Positions 39,038 to 49,034 of a stretch of 64,000 bases of DNA are shown here, in pieces (the stretch's first letter is position 1; every line of letters starts with the position of its first letter). Position numbers and translations under genes: made by a program. Source of the stretch: Pseudomonas urmiensis (GTDB taxonomy: Bacteria > Pseudomonadota > Gammaproteobacteria > Pseudomonadales > Pseudomonadaceae); NCBI RefSeq assembly GCF_014268815.2, contig NZ_JABWRE020000001.1, forward strand, positions 3,229,001-3,293,000, in the 5' to 3' direction. The notes below the pieces were generated by a model. That model searched no databases and was not told where the DNA came from. It was given only the letters and a program-made list of their open reading frames with translations.

Positions 39038-39220
39038 CAGCCAGCCCCATAGATGCACCACCAGCACCGATTGCTTCTATCTAGGCCCGCCAGAGAGGTA
39101 TTTGTCAGGGCAGCGCCAGTTGTTGCCGTGATGGTCGGAGCAGCCAGTATCTACTCAACTCACCTCGGACGAGCGAGGCTGTCTCGCATTGAGAAGTAGG
39201 AGCTAAAAGCAAACCTCAAC

Positions 39221-39982
39221 TCACACGTGATTTTTCAGCAGGAACCAGCACATGTTGAGCGCAAATGATCGACCAAGACGGGTCATCTGATCCTCAGGGA
39301 TCCCAACGGGCCTATGAGCACCAGGACTCAGGAACCCAAACACCCCCGCCAACCCCTTCTCCCCCTCCACCGTTATCTCCCCATTGATGCGCAGATACGC
39401 AATCACCTCGCCCCATTTAGCAGGGCTGTAGGTTCCTTGGGCGCTGGGTCTGGCAGCAATGTCTCCTGCGACGTCGACAGCCAAGGTTTCGAGCGCCACG
39501 CGAGCATTAGTGAGGGCTGCGTTGTAATCCGGGGGCGTAGCCCGAAACGCAGCTGCGGAGTCATTAATCTTGGTTATGATTTCTTCACGCCTCGGCGCAC
39601 CACAAGCTCTCAAAGCTGCAATCAGATCATCCTCCACAGGTGTGTCAGACAGCGAAGGGTCTGTTTGGACAAGGGCTTTGCCGTCCACCCTGTAACCGTC
39701 CAGAACGAGACATTGTTTTAAATCCTGCTCACGCTCGTCAAAGCGATACTTCGGATTGACCCTGGAGCGAAGATCTCCAGCGGTGGCAATGACCTCAGCT
39801 AAAATTCGCATCACTGCTTCGCTGGAGCCGGATTGGAGCCCATTGAGAATACCAATGAGCAATTGACTAGGGTGCAGGCTTGTGTGGTTGATGCCGTGCT
39901 TGCCGAGCAAGACTGTCGTGTTCTGCGCAGGTTGTAGCTCCAAAAACTGAGCAAGCGAATGGAGCGTCCTTGATCCGATCAT
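39221..39982 (-). CDS. Abortive-infection-like protein
   Basis: A 253-residue protein. The C-terminal third, DYNAALTNARVALETLAVDV...GEVIAYLRINGEI...GVFGFLSPGAHRPVGIPEDQ...LGRSFALNMCWFLL, has the layout of the Abi C-terminal domain found in several abortive-infection proteins. The N-terminal 120 residues are not recognised. It stands alone between an IS remnant and the SIR2-HerA pair. The assignment rests on motif resemblance only. Confidence 0.6.
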   Translation of the reverse strand: MIGSRTLHSLAQFLELQPAQNTTVLLGKHGINHTSLHPSQLLIGILNGLQSGSSEAVMRILAEVIATAGDLRSRVNPKYRFDEREQDLKQCLVLDGYRVDGKALVQTDPSLSDTPVEDDLIAALRACGAPRREEIITKINDSAAAFRATPPDYNAALTNARVALETLAVDVAGDIAARPSAQGTYSPAKWGEVIAYLRINGEITVEGEKGLAGVFGFLSPGAHRPVGIPEDQMTRLGRSFALNMCWFLLKNHV

Positions 39983-40296
39983 TAAGCAGTTCCCCCTTTT
40001 GCAATAAGAAATCCACGCCCTGAGGGCCGATGCGAACAGACTCTACAAAATCGTCCCGTACCAGATCAACATCTAACCCTCACGATATACATGCTCGTGC
40101 GCTTCACACGCGGCATCAAACGCACGTTATCCGTAAAGCACGGTAGCTCTACAACCATACCCTTGACGTATTTGGCTTCATCTGGGTTGGACATGCCAGT
40201 CCTGATACATGCCCGTATCTTCTGCAAAGTGAGCCCTGGGCATGTTTGGCACCCGCGCGGGTATTACTCTCGCCCCACCTAAATATTTCAGTGGAG
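39983..40296. other. Gap without a clear gene
   Basis: About 310 bases upstream of the Abi-like gene and downstream of herA. Short overlapping frames on both strands have no recognisable product. Confidence 0.4.
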
Positions 40297-42111
40297 CTAA
40301 ACCAAATCGTCGTACGCGAGAACATCGTCCTCTTCAGAGTTTTCTTGAGTGGCCCATAGCGTTTCCAAGTCAACATCATCACTCGCAGGCCTATATTTTT
40401 TTATCAGCGGCTCAACCTTCAAAATCATAGGTAGTTCAAATGCAGTGCCCGTCAGGACACAACACCCTTTAGCTAAGGTGGGGATCAACGCCTTCGAAGA
40501 AGAGTCTAATGTGCTGATTGTATTATCTAGCAGCATCAGGTCCCGCTCATTCACCAAACGATGAATAAAGAAATTATGGATTTGAGAGACAATGGTTGGA
40601 GAGATATCGGCAGGTCTCTGACTGGACAAAGTCAGGTAGACACCGTACTTCCTGCCTTCCTTAATAATTTCCTCAAATAACTCAAGCCTGTAGTCCTTCC
40701 ACATCTCGTGCTCGCGGGTTGATTGTTCCGAAAGGATGTTATGAGCCTCATCAATTATCAAATGCAGGGTTTTGGTAGGTGGACTACTCAAGCCTTCTGA
40801 CTCTTTGTGATTCTCATAGAAGTTCTTGGCAATCAGCATTGGCAGTATTTTTTTTACGTCATTTTTGCATTTTTTTAGTGAGATGACGTGCAGTAGATAT
40901 GGCGGTAGCGGGACATCGACGACCTCAAGTACGTTGCGCAGCCCGGAAATAGATGATCTTGCACGAGCAAGCACAGGCTGAATGTGATCATACTGTGCAT
41001 AACCCAGCACGACATCCCGGCACAACTGCAAGTAACAGCGTAACATTAGTTCATCGAACTTATCCAAATCATCGAGCTTTGCGTGCTGACTGAGAAATGG
41101 TCTCAAGAACGAATTAAAGCTTTTGCCATCCGAATCATAAAAATGCCCCTCAGCTGCTTTAAATGATTTATTATAAGAGTTGTACTTAACCTCCGCCAAG
41201 TGCTTTTCCAATGCCGGTGAGCCTATGACCCGAGCTATTTCTCGCGTTAATTCAAGCCCTTCTGGCTTAGGTTCACTTGCGGCAAAAACGCGCTCAAAGG
41301 TTTTGACCAGGTAGGTATGCAGTGGAATATCTTTAAACTTTTCTCGCCCCGTGAGCACGCGCCTAAGGAAAGGGGCTTGGGTATTTGCCGTAGCTTGAAA
41401 TAGCAGGCTCAGTGTATCAGCATCCCAGAAATGACTGCTTTCCAACATGAATTTCTGACCACCCTTCCGAGAGTCAAGAACAGTCACACCCTTATCAAAC
41501 CCCGAGTGTATCTGACCTTCGGCATACTCACCATTAAAGTCGATTATTACAAATTTACTCTTTCCTCTCAGCCCCTGCACCTTCTCTCTGAATAGCGTAG
41601 TGTACAGCTTAGCAAGGGTATTGGACTTCCCACTGCCCGTATTACCAAATATCCCGAGATGGCTATTAAAGAGCTTCGTCCAGGGGAGGCTGATTGAGAC
41701 ATTCTCCTTCAGCATCGTGCCAATAATAAATTTCGAACCCTGTTCTGCGCCGTATATTTTCCCAACTATATCTTCGCTTAGCAGGGATGCCCGATCCCTA
41801 ATCATCGGCATGTACTTCACGCCTTCGTTAAAATTTCCGTCAATCAAGTAGCCTATTGGTCTCACGTCCACCTTTCGTATGTAGGTGGTCTTCTCGGCCT
41901 GCTCATCCAATCTACGCTCATCGAGGTATTCACCTTCAACCAAGCACACGATGTCAATAAAACCACGCTGGATTAGCAAGTGCTCTCTCAACGATACACC
42001 GCGATACTTAACGCCATCGTGAAATATCGTTTCTTGGTTAGAATCCTCAAAAATGCGTAAGGAGATTTTCACACCGCTTACAGCGATGACTTCGCCAATT
42101 GGGATTGCCAT
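40297..42111 (-). CDS. herA: HerA-type ATPase of a SIR2-HerA defence system
   Basis: A 604-residue hexameric-type ATPase of the HerA/DUF87 family. Walker A is GIFGNTGSGKSNTL with Lys at residue 162, Walker B is LHLIIDEAHN near residue 450, and SSQRPADISPTIVSQIHNFF is the conserved sensor/arginine region. The N-terminal 130 residues form the HAS-barrel. Its start overlaps the stop of the SIR2 gene (TGATG), so the two are coupled. SIR2-HerA pairs are known two-gene anti-phage systems in which the complex depletes NAD and cuts DNA. Confidence 0.92.
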   Translation of the reverse strand: MAIPIGEVIAVSGVKISLRIFEDSNQETIFHDGVKYRGVSLREHLLIQRGFIDIVCLVEGEYLDERRLDEQAEKTTYIRKVDVRPIGYLIDGNFNEGVKYMPMIRDRASLLSEDIVGKIYGAEQGSKFIIGTMLKENVSISLPWTKLFNSHLGIFGNTGSGKSNTLAKLYTTLFREKVQGLRGKSKFVIIDFNGEYAEGQIHSGFDKGVTVLDSRKGGQKFMLESSHFWDADTLSLLFQATANTQAPFLRRVLTGREKFKDIPLHTYLVKTFERVFAASEPKPEGLELTREIARVIGSPALEKHLAEVKYNSYNKSFKAAEGHFYDSDGKSFNSFLRPFLSQHAKLDDLDKFDELMLRCYLQLCRDVVLGYAQYDHIQPVLARARSSISGLRNVLEVVDVPLPPYLLHVISLKKCKNDVKKILPMLIAKNFYENHKESEGLSSPPTKTLHLIIDEAHNILSEQSTREHEMWKDYRLELFEEIIKEGRKYGVYLTLSSQRPADISPTIVSQIHNFFIHRLVNERDLMLLDNTISTLDSSSKALIPTLAKGCCVLTGTAFELPMILKVEPLIKKYRPASDDVDLETLWATQENSEEDDVLAYDDLV

Positions 42112-43241
42112 CAGAAAACCTCCGAGGGCATGTATGCCTCCGGCTTGAGCGAAAGGACATATTTATTAAAATTGGTAAAATTTAAGACTGCATTCTCTGG
42201 CGGGCCTATAACCTTCACGTTTCGCCAGGGGCTAAAGACCTCCGTCATTTTTTTTGCCGCACGTGAGCTGTATCCACATATGAATGTCTGGAGCTTGGGG
42301 TTCGCCAGTGAGCGCTGCACAAGCTTCAAAATGTGCTCATCCGCAAAGGAAAACCCGAAGGTTATAAGAATCGAGTTGGGCCGCTCAAGCTCGTAGCTGA
42401 GCAACCTAAGCATTTGATAGTAATGCTCTTCAAATACGGTTTCGTGAAATTTCCACTTTGTGGGGTTTACGATTGGAAGCTTATTGTATTCTCGCCAAAA
42501 TCTGTCGATCTGCGTACGATTGAAAATCACCGAAGGTATACGGCTGGTTACCGCCCCTTCGGTTTGCAAGTACTGTGAAAATTTCGCAATCTTTCCAACG
42601 GTACGGGGATTGAGAATATGTTTGAAATCGTCACGATACCTGACCTCGATACCATCTCCGCTCTTCTCCCAATAGACCGAACCATGGAGATGGACTATAT
42701 TAAGCTGCGGAACGCCATAGGCAGCACGCTCAAACACGCCTGTCTGGCATTGAAACGTATTGAAATTTCTGGCGTGCAGGTGCTTTTTGTAAAATCCTGA
42801 AGTGCCATCATTCACGACAAATTCGTGTGCACCTCTGACCAGCAGACGGTCGGCCGCGTGTGCCAAGCATCCATCATAATTAGTCGTAAAAATGTTAACC
42901 TTGCGATTAATATCTTTACGTCTATCGAGAAAACCTAACAATGTACGCAAAAACTTTTCATAGTTATCGAGATTTTCAATTCCCTCTTCAGAGCTGACGG
43001 CAGCAGGTGAAAACTTTTGCACTGGGTGAATGCACGTATTGTAATAGTGCATAAATAGCGCAGTCTGCTTTTCAGGCCAAGTTGCGAATTTAGTGGCAAG
43101 GGTCTCAATCGTTTCCCAGTTCCCCACAGCATCCTTGACTTGCAAACTCAAAGTGGGAAACAGGTCCGCTGAGGCTCCGGAACCAATTAGGATATTAATG
43201 TTCTTATTATATATATCGACCGCTTCAATTGGCTCAAACAT
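42111..43241 (-). CDS. SIR2-domain NADase of a SIR2-HerA defence system
   Basis: A 376-residue SIR2-like protein. The NAD-binding loop is INILIGSGASADLFPTL (residues 15-31), then FTTNYDGCLAHAADRL (118-133), the catalytic HLHGS with His186, and ITFGFSFADEHI near residue 305. Asn in TTNYD and the His are kept, so it is probably active. It heads the operon with HerA. No Toprim nuclease or third gene is visible next to it. Confidence 0.92.
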   Translation of the reverse strand: MFEPIEAVDIYNKNINILIGSGASADLFPTLSLQVKDAVGNWETIETLATKFATWPEKQTALFMHYYNTCIHPVQKFSPAAVSSEEGIENLDNYEKFLRTLLGFLDRRKDINRKVNIFTTNYDGCLAHAADRLLVRGAHEFVVNDGTSGFYKKHLHARNFNTFQCQTGVFERAAYGVPQLNIVHLHGSVYWEKSGDGIEVRYRDDFKHILNPRTVGKIAKFSQYLQTEGAVTSRIPSVIFNRTQIDRFWREYNKLPIVNPTKWKFHETVFEEHYYQMLRLLSYELERPNSILITFGFSFADEHILKLVQRSLANPKLQTFICGYSSRAAKKMTEVFSPWRNVKVIGPPENAVLNFTNFNKYVLSLKPEAYMPSEVF

Positions 43242-43434
43242 GCGCCCTACCTGTCCTTAGTCCTAGTTCTTTCTCTCATGCGTCCAGCACGGTGCTGCAA
43301 CTACCCTCGCCCCTCTAGACTGAACGCCACTATTTTGCCACCACGCAGCCCACTCTCACAGGTCAACCATGGCAGGCGCAAACGTATTTGGCAAAGCCAT
43401 CACGCCTAGCAACCCAAGCGGGTAGCATAAGTAC

Positions 43435-43850
43435 CTACCGGGACCGTGATACCGTATCTGGACGACCCCGCTGACTGGGGATGCTGACGTCATCCAGTTG
43501 AGGCTCGGCATAGCTGATGTTGCTGGCTCGACCGCCAGAAAGGAGGAAACGTAAAGGCATGCCGTTGGCGTCAAAGAGAATATGGATCTTGGTAGTCAAG
43601 CCTTCGCGGCTGCGGCCTAGCGCATGGTCAGCAAGTTTATCAGCCCCCCTTTTTTTCCGGTGCCTGCTGAGGCTCGGGTGGCACATATTGCGGTTGAGTC
43701 GATCATCCAGGTTTGCACATCGATCAAGCCTTGCTCATTTAAGCTCAAGTGCAAGCGTTTGAACTTCTGATCGAATCCCCCCTGGTTTCGCCAGCCCCGA
43801 AACCGTTGATACACCGTTGACCACGGATCGAGGCGTTCCGGCATATCTCG
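43435..43850 (-). pseudogene. IS5-type transposase internal fragment, frameshifted
   Basis: Two overlapping frames read MPERLDPWSTVYQRFRGWRN...DSTAICATRASAGTGKKGG and HALGRSREGLTTKIHILFDA...LRFLLSGGRASNISYA...SIPSQRGRPD, the central catalytic part of an IS5-group transposase (first and second acidic residues). The N- and C-termini are missing, and a frameshift lies near 43640. It complements the fragment at 38707-39037. Confidence 0.85.
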
Positions 43851-43855
43851 CCACG

Positions 43856-44277
43856 TTGCACCTGCTTCGACAGCAGATCGCGATCGTCAATGCGATCAAA
43901 CGCCGCTTCGAAAGCTCACTTTTTGAGATCAAGCAACTCGTACAGGCTGACGTCCTCGACGACGAGCTGGATAGCGTGAGAGGCCTGCTGAAAAATGGCT
44001 ACACACGCGCTGCCGGCGCTGTAGCCGGGGTCGTTCTGGAAGGCCACCTCAAAGAACTAGCGGCAAGCACAACCTGCCTAAAACAGCAAAAACTATCAAT
44101 CCAATTAATATCGCGCTGAAGGTCGCAGATGTGATTGATCTTGCTCAATCCAGCCATATCGATTTCCTCGGAGACATCAGGAATAAGTGTGGACATAAGA
44201 GCACTGCCGAACCTACACCTGCCGAAGTGGAAGACCTGATCACTGGGGTAGATAAGGTGATCAAAACGATTTTCTAG
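43856..44277 (+). pseudogene. HEPN-type gene fragment, frameshifted and truncated
   Basis: LLRQQIAIVNAIKRRFESSL...LDDELDSVRGLLKNGYTRA reads in one frame until about 44085, where the reading changes to KTAKTINPINIALKVADVID...FLGDIRNKCGHKSTAEPTPA and ends at 44277. RNKCGH fits the R-x4-H motif of HEPN RNases. A homopolymer-rich stretch (CTAAAACAGCAAAAAC) is the likely frameshift site. The 5' part was replaced by the IS5 fragment. Confidence 0.7.
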
Positions 44278-44334
44278 CGCCGTACAGGCGCACTATTGAG
44301 AAAGGTCGCAGCGAAGGTAGCCTGAAGCACCTAG

Positions 44335-44544
44335 GCGAAACGTAATGCCTCGTCTCGTCTCGGCGCTTATCTGGAGCGGCGGGTTGCGCAGAGCCTTCTA
44401 CAGAAGGACGTGTTCAACGCTTGCGTGACCTGGTATACGCGCCCACCTCAGACCCTCCCGGCGTGGATCATGATGAATGATATGAAGGGAAAGTTCGCCA
44501 AGGTAAGGCTGAACGAGGCATGGGTGGCCGGTGCCTGTAACTAA
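44335..44544 (+). pseudogene. Possible C-terminal gene fragment
   Basis: An open frame without a good start reads SRLGAYLERRVAQSLLQKDV...PAWIMMNDMKGKFAKVRLNE to a TAA stop. Composition looks protein-like, but I do not recognise the family. It follows the HEPN fragment in the same direction. Confidence 0.35.
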
Positions 44545-44776
44545 GTGCTACCAGTCACTTGATGATTTTAGTTGTTTTCGAACTCAAATAGGCAAGCGCC
44601 AATAGATCAACCGCAAAAAAATCATCTGGGAAGACTTAGGCTAATTTACAAAAAAATGATTGAGAATCCAACGGCGCTCGCATACTAATCAGGATGCAAA
44701 ACGACGCCGCCCCACCAAATAGACATCAGCCCATTGCCACCTAAATTGCAATTAGCGATCTGCAAATGGGCTGTTG

Positions 44777-45076
44777 TTAAATCCGGGTAGTGGAGACAAT
44801 CGTTACATACCTGTATTTTTTGGCGTATTTCTTCCGAGCTTCCATTTCAGCTACGAGAGCGCTCAACACGGACGACTCGTAATGCACCACCTGGTAATCA
44901 CCTTCGTAGACATTTGTGACATGTAGCTCTACACGGAGCTTGGACGAGTAACCCACAGTCGCTTTTTGCTTGGGTGCTGGACCACTCACCACTAGTGACT
45001 CTGCCCTCTCGCTAACGTTAGCGGAGCCACCGAAGAGCGCACGACGCATCTCTTCCTCAAGAGAATCAGTGCTCAT
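44777..45076 (-). CDS. Small protein of unknown function
   Basis: A 99-residue protein (MSTDSLEEEMRRALFGGSAN), acidic at the N-terminus and with a beta-rich lysine-containing C-terminus (SSKLRVELHVTNVYEGDYQV). An AGAGGTC Shine-Dalgarno sequence precedes the ATG. Two hairpin motifs ending in AATGAACCCA lie 110-270 bases upstream. I do not recognise a domain. Confidence 0.55.
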   Translation of the reverse strand: MSTDSLEEEMRRALFGGSANVSERAESLVVSGPAPKQKATVGYSSKLRVELHVTNVYEGDYQVVHYESSVLSALVAEMEARKKYAKKYRYVTIVSTTRI

Positions 45077-46141
45077 TTGAGACCTCTTTTTTATTGCGTA
45101 ATCTGGTGCGGTGAAGCCATATTAGCGGTGTAGCACCGGGGGGCTGGGATCGACTGGAGATATCGCTCGCGATGGCTCGCGAATGAACCCAAGGTAGGAT
45201 TTGCTTTTTCAGGACCTGGGGCAACCTCGGAACACAGGCTGACGAAAGACAGCCTGCCGGCTAGTAAGCAATTTTTTCGCGCGCACGCGCTCTTCTTTGA
45301 AATCAAAAAAGCTATACCCCGGCTAACGCCGGGAATGAACCCAGCAGAGGATTCAGTCCTGCTCCTCCAGCGGAAGCGGAGCTAAAGTCAAGTGCATTAT
45401 ATAGAATCTGTCAAGTTAAATCAATGAAAAATAAGGTTTTTTTATGGCACCTCACCCCTCACTGCTTTTGCTTTCTTTGCTTTGTGAAAAAGAAAGGCAA
45501 GGGTCAAATATGATCCTGTAACGCGCTGAGACACCCATATTTTCAACTCAATGGTCGTGGCACCCCTACCCCCCAAGGGGTCATAGGCAATCACGCTTAA
45601 AACGCAATTCATGAGCTTTGGCCGGTATTCCCACAGGTGTACGCTAGGAGATGACCACACCGCTGGGGCCATCCTGCGAGCCTGGCGAGCAGCTCCAGCC
45701 TATCACCCGTGACACGACCAAAACCACGCCTGAAGCCCTTATAGCCTTGCCCAAAACCTCATTTGGTAGGGCATTCTAAAGGCAGGGAGAGCAGCCTCCT
45801 GCCGAGTGCGCCACTAACCTAGTGCATCAGCGACACAAGCCACGGTTTTGCCTCCTCTCAAAAAGTCAGCTTGTGCGACTAACGTGCCTTTGTGGCCCGA
45901 TGACTGCTCGCTGTGAGTGGAACAGTCATCGGGCCGCAAAACCTCCACGCGAACGACAAGGTTCAAAAGTCATGACTGAAACGACCGCCGTCATATCTAT
46001 GAGCCCCTTAATGTAAGCCAGCCCAGTATCTAGGAATTTACATCTCACATAGCAAAAAATGGACATTGTGATTTTTGCTAACTCGTTGTTTTTCCTAATT
46101 CAGCATGTCCATCCACCCCCTTTACACCTACCAATACAAAA
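45077..46141. other. 1-kb gap with two hairpin motifs
   Basis: No credible gene is seen. At 45170-45191 and 45316-45343 hairpin-like sequences are followed by AATGAACCCA, a motif found a third time at 57727-57751. The rest holds short frames without recognisable product. Confidence 0.5.
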
Positions 46142-47464
46142 CTAATATTTAGCATATTCAGGAAATGCAAACAACTCTCTACTTCTTGCACGTTCGAGCC
46201 AATGCAATGCTCTTTCGACGCCATATCGCGCGATAATCTCCTCAGCCAGATCAACACACCCGAGGGCAAAAAGTGACATCACGATGTTATCCAGCGCATT
46301 AGTCTTATTAAATATGTGAAAAAAGCTCTTTTTAACCTGTTCCTCGCCCCAACGAAAATAAGCCTGGCTTTCGGAGAGTTCTGACTCATACAACCTGCCA
46401 TAATACTCAACATACTCTTTGTCTCGCGCAAAATAGAACAAGGTATGAATTCCTGCAAGAAACTCTGCTGAGATCACCTTCGAAAAATGAATCCAAACAT
46501 TCTTCCCCGACTCTACCCGCTGAATCATTTCCTGAATTAGCTGCTTCGTATCCGCCTCTGAAAATCTAAAAACTTCTTCACCTTCAGGCTCACGCTGTAT
46601 ATCAGGATTCTCTGGGACCCAATAATCAAAAAACTCTAACAACTGCTCACGAACAAGCCCCTTTAGTGGAAGAGGAGCACCAATGAGCGAGCTTAGATAA
46701 TAGTGCGACTTTATTTTGTCAATAGCCCTTGAAAGCTCTCTACTGCCAACATCATATTTATCCATCAAGCTACGCTTTACGGCGCCAAACTCTGGATTCG
46801 ACCAAGTCGCTATAGCTGGCAACTCCAAGGCCAATCCATACAACATCGGGCGAGAAAAACTCAATGTAAATGTGCCTTGGAAGTATTCTTCTCGAAGCCA
46901 AACGTTTAGGCTATGAAGTAAATCGAGACCCTTTTCAAGCTCAGCAAATTTTATTTTTAGGCGGCAGAAATTTATACTAGCGACATCTGTTAGGTGCTTC
47001 TGATTATCGTTGCTTTCTGGGTATCTAAAGACTTGCCCAGTTGCATCAACCTCTGCAATATCACTGATGGTTGAATCAATTTTATCATTTATTTCTGTGT
47101 ACCGCTTATCTAGCGCTTCCGACTCACGCTTAAAGAAGCTCCAAATATTCCCAATATCATGGGAACCTACCAAGTCAAACTTGAGAGCCTGCCCTTTTGC
47201 AGTGGAGACATGAGCCAGCTCCTCAATAGCTCCTTTCAACCTCAACTCGACTGAATGACGCATATTAAAGCAAACAGGATAGACGAAGTCATCTACACTA
47301 AAATCGTATCCACGACCTGCAATCACTTGATCAATCAAAACATTTGCAGCTTTTGAAAAACCCTTCGCATAATCGTAGTAACCAGGGCTTCCATTATTCC
47401 CTACACAGGCATTTGCCCAACCAGGATCAGCACCACAAAAAGTTGCATTCTTATAAGCCCGCAT
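46142..47464 (-). CDS. Large protein of unknown function, possible HEPN-like
   Basis: A 440-residue soluble protein with AT-rich codon use unlike the host. The segment FVYPVCFNMRHSVELRLKGA near residues 61-80 resembles the helix of some HEPN-superfamily proteins, in which an Arg-His pair precedes a helical ExxLK motif. The rest is helical with no recognised domain. It is a single gene flanked by gene fragments, in a region with several proteins carrying HEPN R-x4-H motifs. A defence role is an inference from location only. Confidence 0.6.
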   Translation of the reverse strand: MRAYKNATFCGADPGWANACVGNNGSPGYYDYAKGFSKAANVLIDQVIAGRGYDFSVDDFVYPVCFNMRHSVELRLKGAIEELAHVSTAKGQALKFDLVGSHDIGNIWSFFKRESEALDKRYTEINDKIDSTISDIAEVDATGQVFRYPESNDNQKHLTDVASINFCRLKIKFAELEKGLDLLHSLNVWLREEYFQGTFTLSFSRPMLYGLALELPAIATWSNPEFGAVKRSLMDKYDVGSRELSRAIDKIKSHYYLSSLIGAPLPLKGLVREQLLEFFDYWVPENPDIQREPEGEEVFRFSEADTKQLIQEMIQRVESGKNVWIHFSKVISAEFLAGIHTLFYFARDKEYVEYYGRLYESELSESQAYFRWGEEQVKKSFFHIFNKTNALDNIVMSLFALGCVDLAEEIIARYGVERALHWLERARSRELFAFPEYAKY

Positions 47465-47572
47465 TATAGCCCCAAATAACTAACAAATCTTACCACGTGT
47501 AATGGAATGGATAGCTCTACCACACGCAGGGCAGTTACCGGGCGATGACTCTCCCGGATTCCCCAGCGTGCC

Positions 47573-47790
47573 TCATTCTACGTTTGCGGACCGTCCAATT
47601 CCCATAGCGATCATCCCAAAATAGTAATTCACTCTCTGACGCAGTATCCGTGCAAATGGAGGGACCTCTCCCTCAGCTTTCACTAGAAGGTGATTCTTCA
47701 GGTCCTCTGACCAGTCATACTCGCCCTGAGGAGAGTTACAAACATCCTGGAGGAAACTGAGGATGAATTCGACCTGACCATGCATATAAA
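47573..47790 (-). pseudogene. C-terminal gene fragment, unknown
   Basis: The frame reads YMHGQVEFILSFLQDVCNSP...VKAEGEVPPFARILRQRVNY and ends in GIGRSANVE. It looks like the end of a real protein, cut at about 47785 where a dehydrogenase fragment begins on the other strand. Family unknown. Confidence 0.4.
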
Positions 47791-47995
47791 CGTAAAAGAT
47801 GGATGGCACGGCTCCAAGTATGCGATTGCGCGGATGATGAGGCAGCAAGCCTCTGCGGGGCGTCCGCGAGGCCGAATCATCAATATTGCGTCTATCAGAG
47901 GTCTGGTTGGGATAGCGCAGCAGCCTGCTTATTGCGCGTCGAAAGGCTCGGTTGTGAACCTCACCCGCCAGCTTGCTGTGGGCTTCGGCCGCACG
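47783..47995 (+). pseudogene. Short-chain dehydrogenase/reductase fragment
   Basis: INVKDGWHGSKYAIARMMRQ...RGRIINIASIRGLVGIAQQP followed by AYCASKGSVVNLTRQLAVGF is the central part of an SDR enzyme, with the catalytic YxxxK as YCASK. Both termini are missing. Higher GC than its surroundings suggests a separate origin. Confidence 0.85.
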
Positions 47996-48359
47996 AACCG
48001 CCACCACGCATGGTGGTTCGTGTGGCAGGGGGCTTTTTCTTTAGAAATGCCAGGCGGATGATCTGATAAAATTCATCACGCAATCTCAATGCTAGCCAAA
48101 TGCGCTCACGATTAGAGCTGCCTCTGCGAAAGGCAGCTTTGGGTCAATAACAGCCATTCCCGACAGGCCGCTAACGATCCAGAGCTGCCCTTCGGTGAGC
48201 GCAGCACTCGGCCAAAAGCGATCGCTCACTTAAGACGGCTTTCGATCTCAAACGGCCTCTGACGATTGGTTAAGGCACTGATTTTAGCTTGTCCATGTGA
48301 GCGAAGCGAACGATGTCAATCATTTGTTAGGCCGTGAAGGCGCGAGAGACGAATGACAC

Positions 48360-49034
48360 TCATACAATATCTTTGAAACTTCGTGCCATTGCTACGGCTT
48401 GTTCGTATGTGATATCTGGCGCCGTTGTTTTCATCAATCTACGTGCTGCTATCTCAATTTCCTGTTCACTGGCATCTGCGCATATTGGTACTTGCTCATA
48501 CTCCGGAATCATTCGTGAGAAGGTGTGAGCAATGCACAAATGAATAGTAGCTGCAATGCTTTGTATTTTCATGATGAAACCTTCCCGGATGGATTTCTGT
48601 GACACATCCAAACCTGGTAGAAGATTTGTTACCTGTTGCTTTATTTTGGTTGATTCGAAATCTAACGGCTCGTGAAGATGAGCAAATTCGTTTCTGATTT
48701 TGCGAATAAGATCAAGTGATTTATGAATCTCCTCCGGTAGCAGCCCCAAAGCAGCAGACATCTTTATCTTTGATGAAAATGTTCCTACCGGCCCATTGAA
48801 ATCAAATAGCGCGGCTCTGGCCCTCGCGCCTTGCTTTACAAAGAAGCAGCCCAGCAGCTCGTTGATTTCATTCTCAAGGTATGCAGCTGCCACTAGAGCG
48901 CACCCACGATCCGATTCTTTTTCTAGTTCGGCACCAATCCTAAACAGATTTTTTACCCGTTGCTTTGTACCAGGCACTAGTAAGTCGAGGCCATCTTGAA
49001 ACTCAGGATCAATAAATTCAGAATCTTGTGCCAT
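48360..49034 (-). CDS. MltR-like protein with HEPN R-x4-H motif
   Basis: A 224-residue protein resembling the mannitol repressor-like (MltR) family. ESDRGCALVAAAYLENEINE, FDFNGPVGTFSSKIKMSAAL and IRKIRNEFAHLHEPL are the family pattern. RNEFAH (residues 114-119) fits the HEPN R-x4-H catalytic motif. No mannitol genes are nearby, so a regulator of mannitol use is unlikely; in islands such proteins are often toxin- or defence-like. It stands alone. Confidence 0.75.
   Translation of the reverse strand: MAQDSEFIDPEFQDGLDLLVPGTKQRVKNLFRIGAELEKESDRGCALVAAAYLENEINELLGCFFVKQGARARAALFDFNGPVGTFSSKIKMSAALGLLPEEIHKSLDLIRKIRNEFAHLHEPLDFESTKIKQQVTNLLPGLDVSQKSIREGFIMKIQSIAATIHLCIAHTFSRMIPEYEQVPICADASEQEIEIAARRLMKTTAPDITYEQAVAMARSFKDIV

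Noticed and set aside
45170..45345. GGGTTCATTC sequences resembling a tRNA T-arm
   Set aside because: The conserved A58 is absent and no acceptor, D-arm or anticodon arm can be built around them.
45442..45672. 76-codon minus-strand frame in the 1-kb gap
   Set aside because: No good ribosome binding site or family resemblance; composition looks noncoding.
48300..48340. GTTAGGC sequence resembling the end of an integron attC site
   Set aside because: No matching RYYYAAC partner with proper spacing is found nearby and no integron integrase is present.
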